A DNA stretch of 6,406 bases. Source: Megamonas hypermegale. Its GTDB lineage: Bacteria; Bacillota; Negativicutes; Selenomonadales; Selenomonadaceae. Numbering within the stretch: position 1 is the stretch's first letter; every line of letters begins with the position of its first letter. This document shows, in pieces, positions 6,358 through 6,406 of the stretch. The notes beneath the pieces were generated by a model. The model was given only the letters and a program-made list of their open reading frames with translations. It was not told where the DNA came from and ran no database searches. The DNA lies in the NCBI GenBank assembly GCA_002314325.1, contig DCFC01000018.1, positions 15,458 to 21,863 on the forward strand, read 5' to 3'. A program made the position numbers and the translations under genes.

Positions 6358-6406
6358 AATATATGTTAAAAAGATTTAACTTCTTAATTTATCTTCATAT
6401 TGCGCC
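6353..6406. repeat. 10-bp perfect inverted repeat cut by the window edge
   Basis: GGCGCAATAT (6353-6362) is the exact reverse complement of ATATTGCGCC (6397-6406), enclosing a 34-base AT-rich spacer. The spacer itself contains a smaller hairpin (GTTAAA 6365-6370 with TTTAAC 6375-6380). The right arm ends on the last base of the window, so the repeat may be longer. It could be part of a terminator or leader structure or the end of a small mobile repeat. The rest of 6305-6406 shows no gene. Confidence 0.6.

Overview
The window reads as ordinary chromosomal DNA from a low-to-medium GC Firmicute. I favour the Negativicutes (Selenomonas/Phascolarctobacterium-like), an inference from protein flavour and gene order rather than from a marker gene. 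Pointers are strong GGAGG-type ribosome binding sites, frequent TTG starts, a radical-SAM-like DUF512 gene directly before der and plsY, and a UPF0735 ACT-domain protein. All six genes lie on the + strand and fill about 95% of the window. No rRNA, tRNA, CRISPR array, transposase or phage gene was seen.

Left block (positions 1-3469): a 136-base AT-rich leader with a weak possible promoter is followed by a PDZ/radical-SAM-like DUF512 gene, der (the two-domain ribosome-assembly GTPase) and plsY (acyl-phosphate:glycerol-3-phosphate acyltransferase). The genes are tightly packed (25-base gap, then a 1-base overlap), so they look like one housekeeping operon. The first two genes start at TTG codons behind nearly identical ribosome binding regions, not at the farther-upstream starts a longest-ORF rule would pick.

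Right block (3470-6304): a well-formed extended -10 promoter precedes a threonine module. It holds a small HTH-ACT protein (ThrR/PheB, UPF0735 family), hom (homoserine dehydrogenase with its own C-terminal ACT domain) and thrB (homoserine kinase). A strong hairpin-plus-T-run terminator closes it. Hom makes L-homoserine and ThrB phosphorylates it. Threonine synthase (thrC) and aspartokinase are not here and must be encoded elsewhere if the pathway is complete. The small ACT protein is the natural candidate regulator of its own operon.

Right edge (6305-6406): non-coding AT-rich DNA holding a 10-bp inverted repeat that ends on the last base of the window and a possible minus-strand terminator, suggesting a convergent gene beyond the edge.

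The most surprising observation is compositional. The tetranucleotide GATC does not occur once in 6406 bases, although about 100 GAT trinucleotides are present. This points to strong selection against GATC, for example by a restriction-modification system or its history. I did not find a convincing undescribed multi-gene system; the DUF512 protein is the one gene whose function is unknown.
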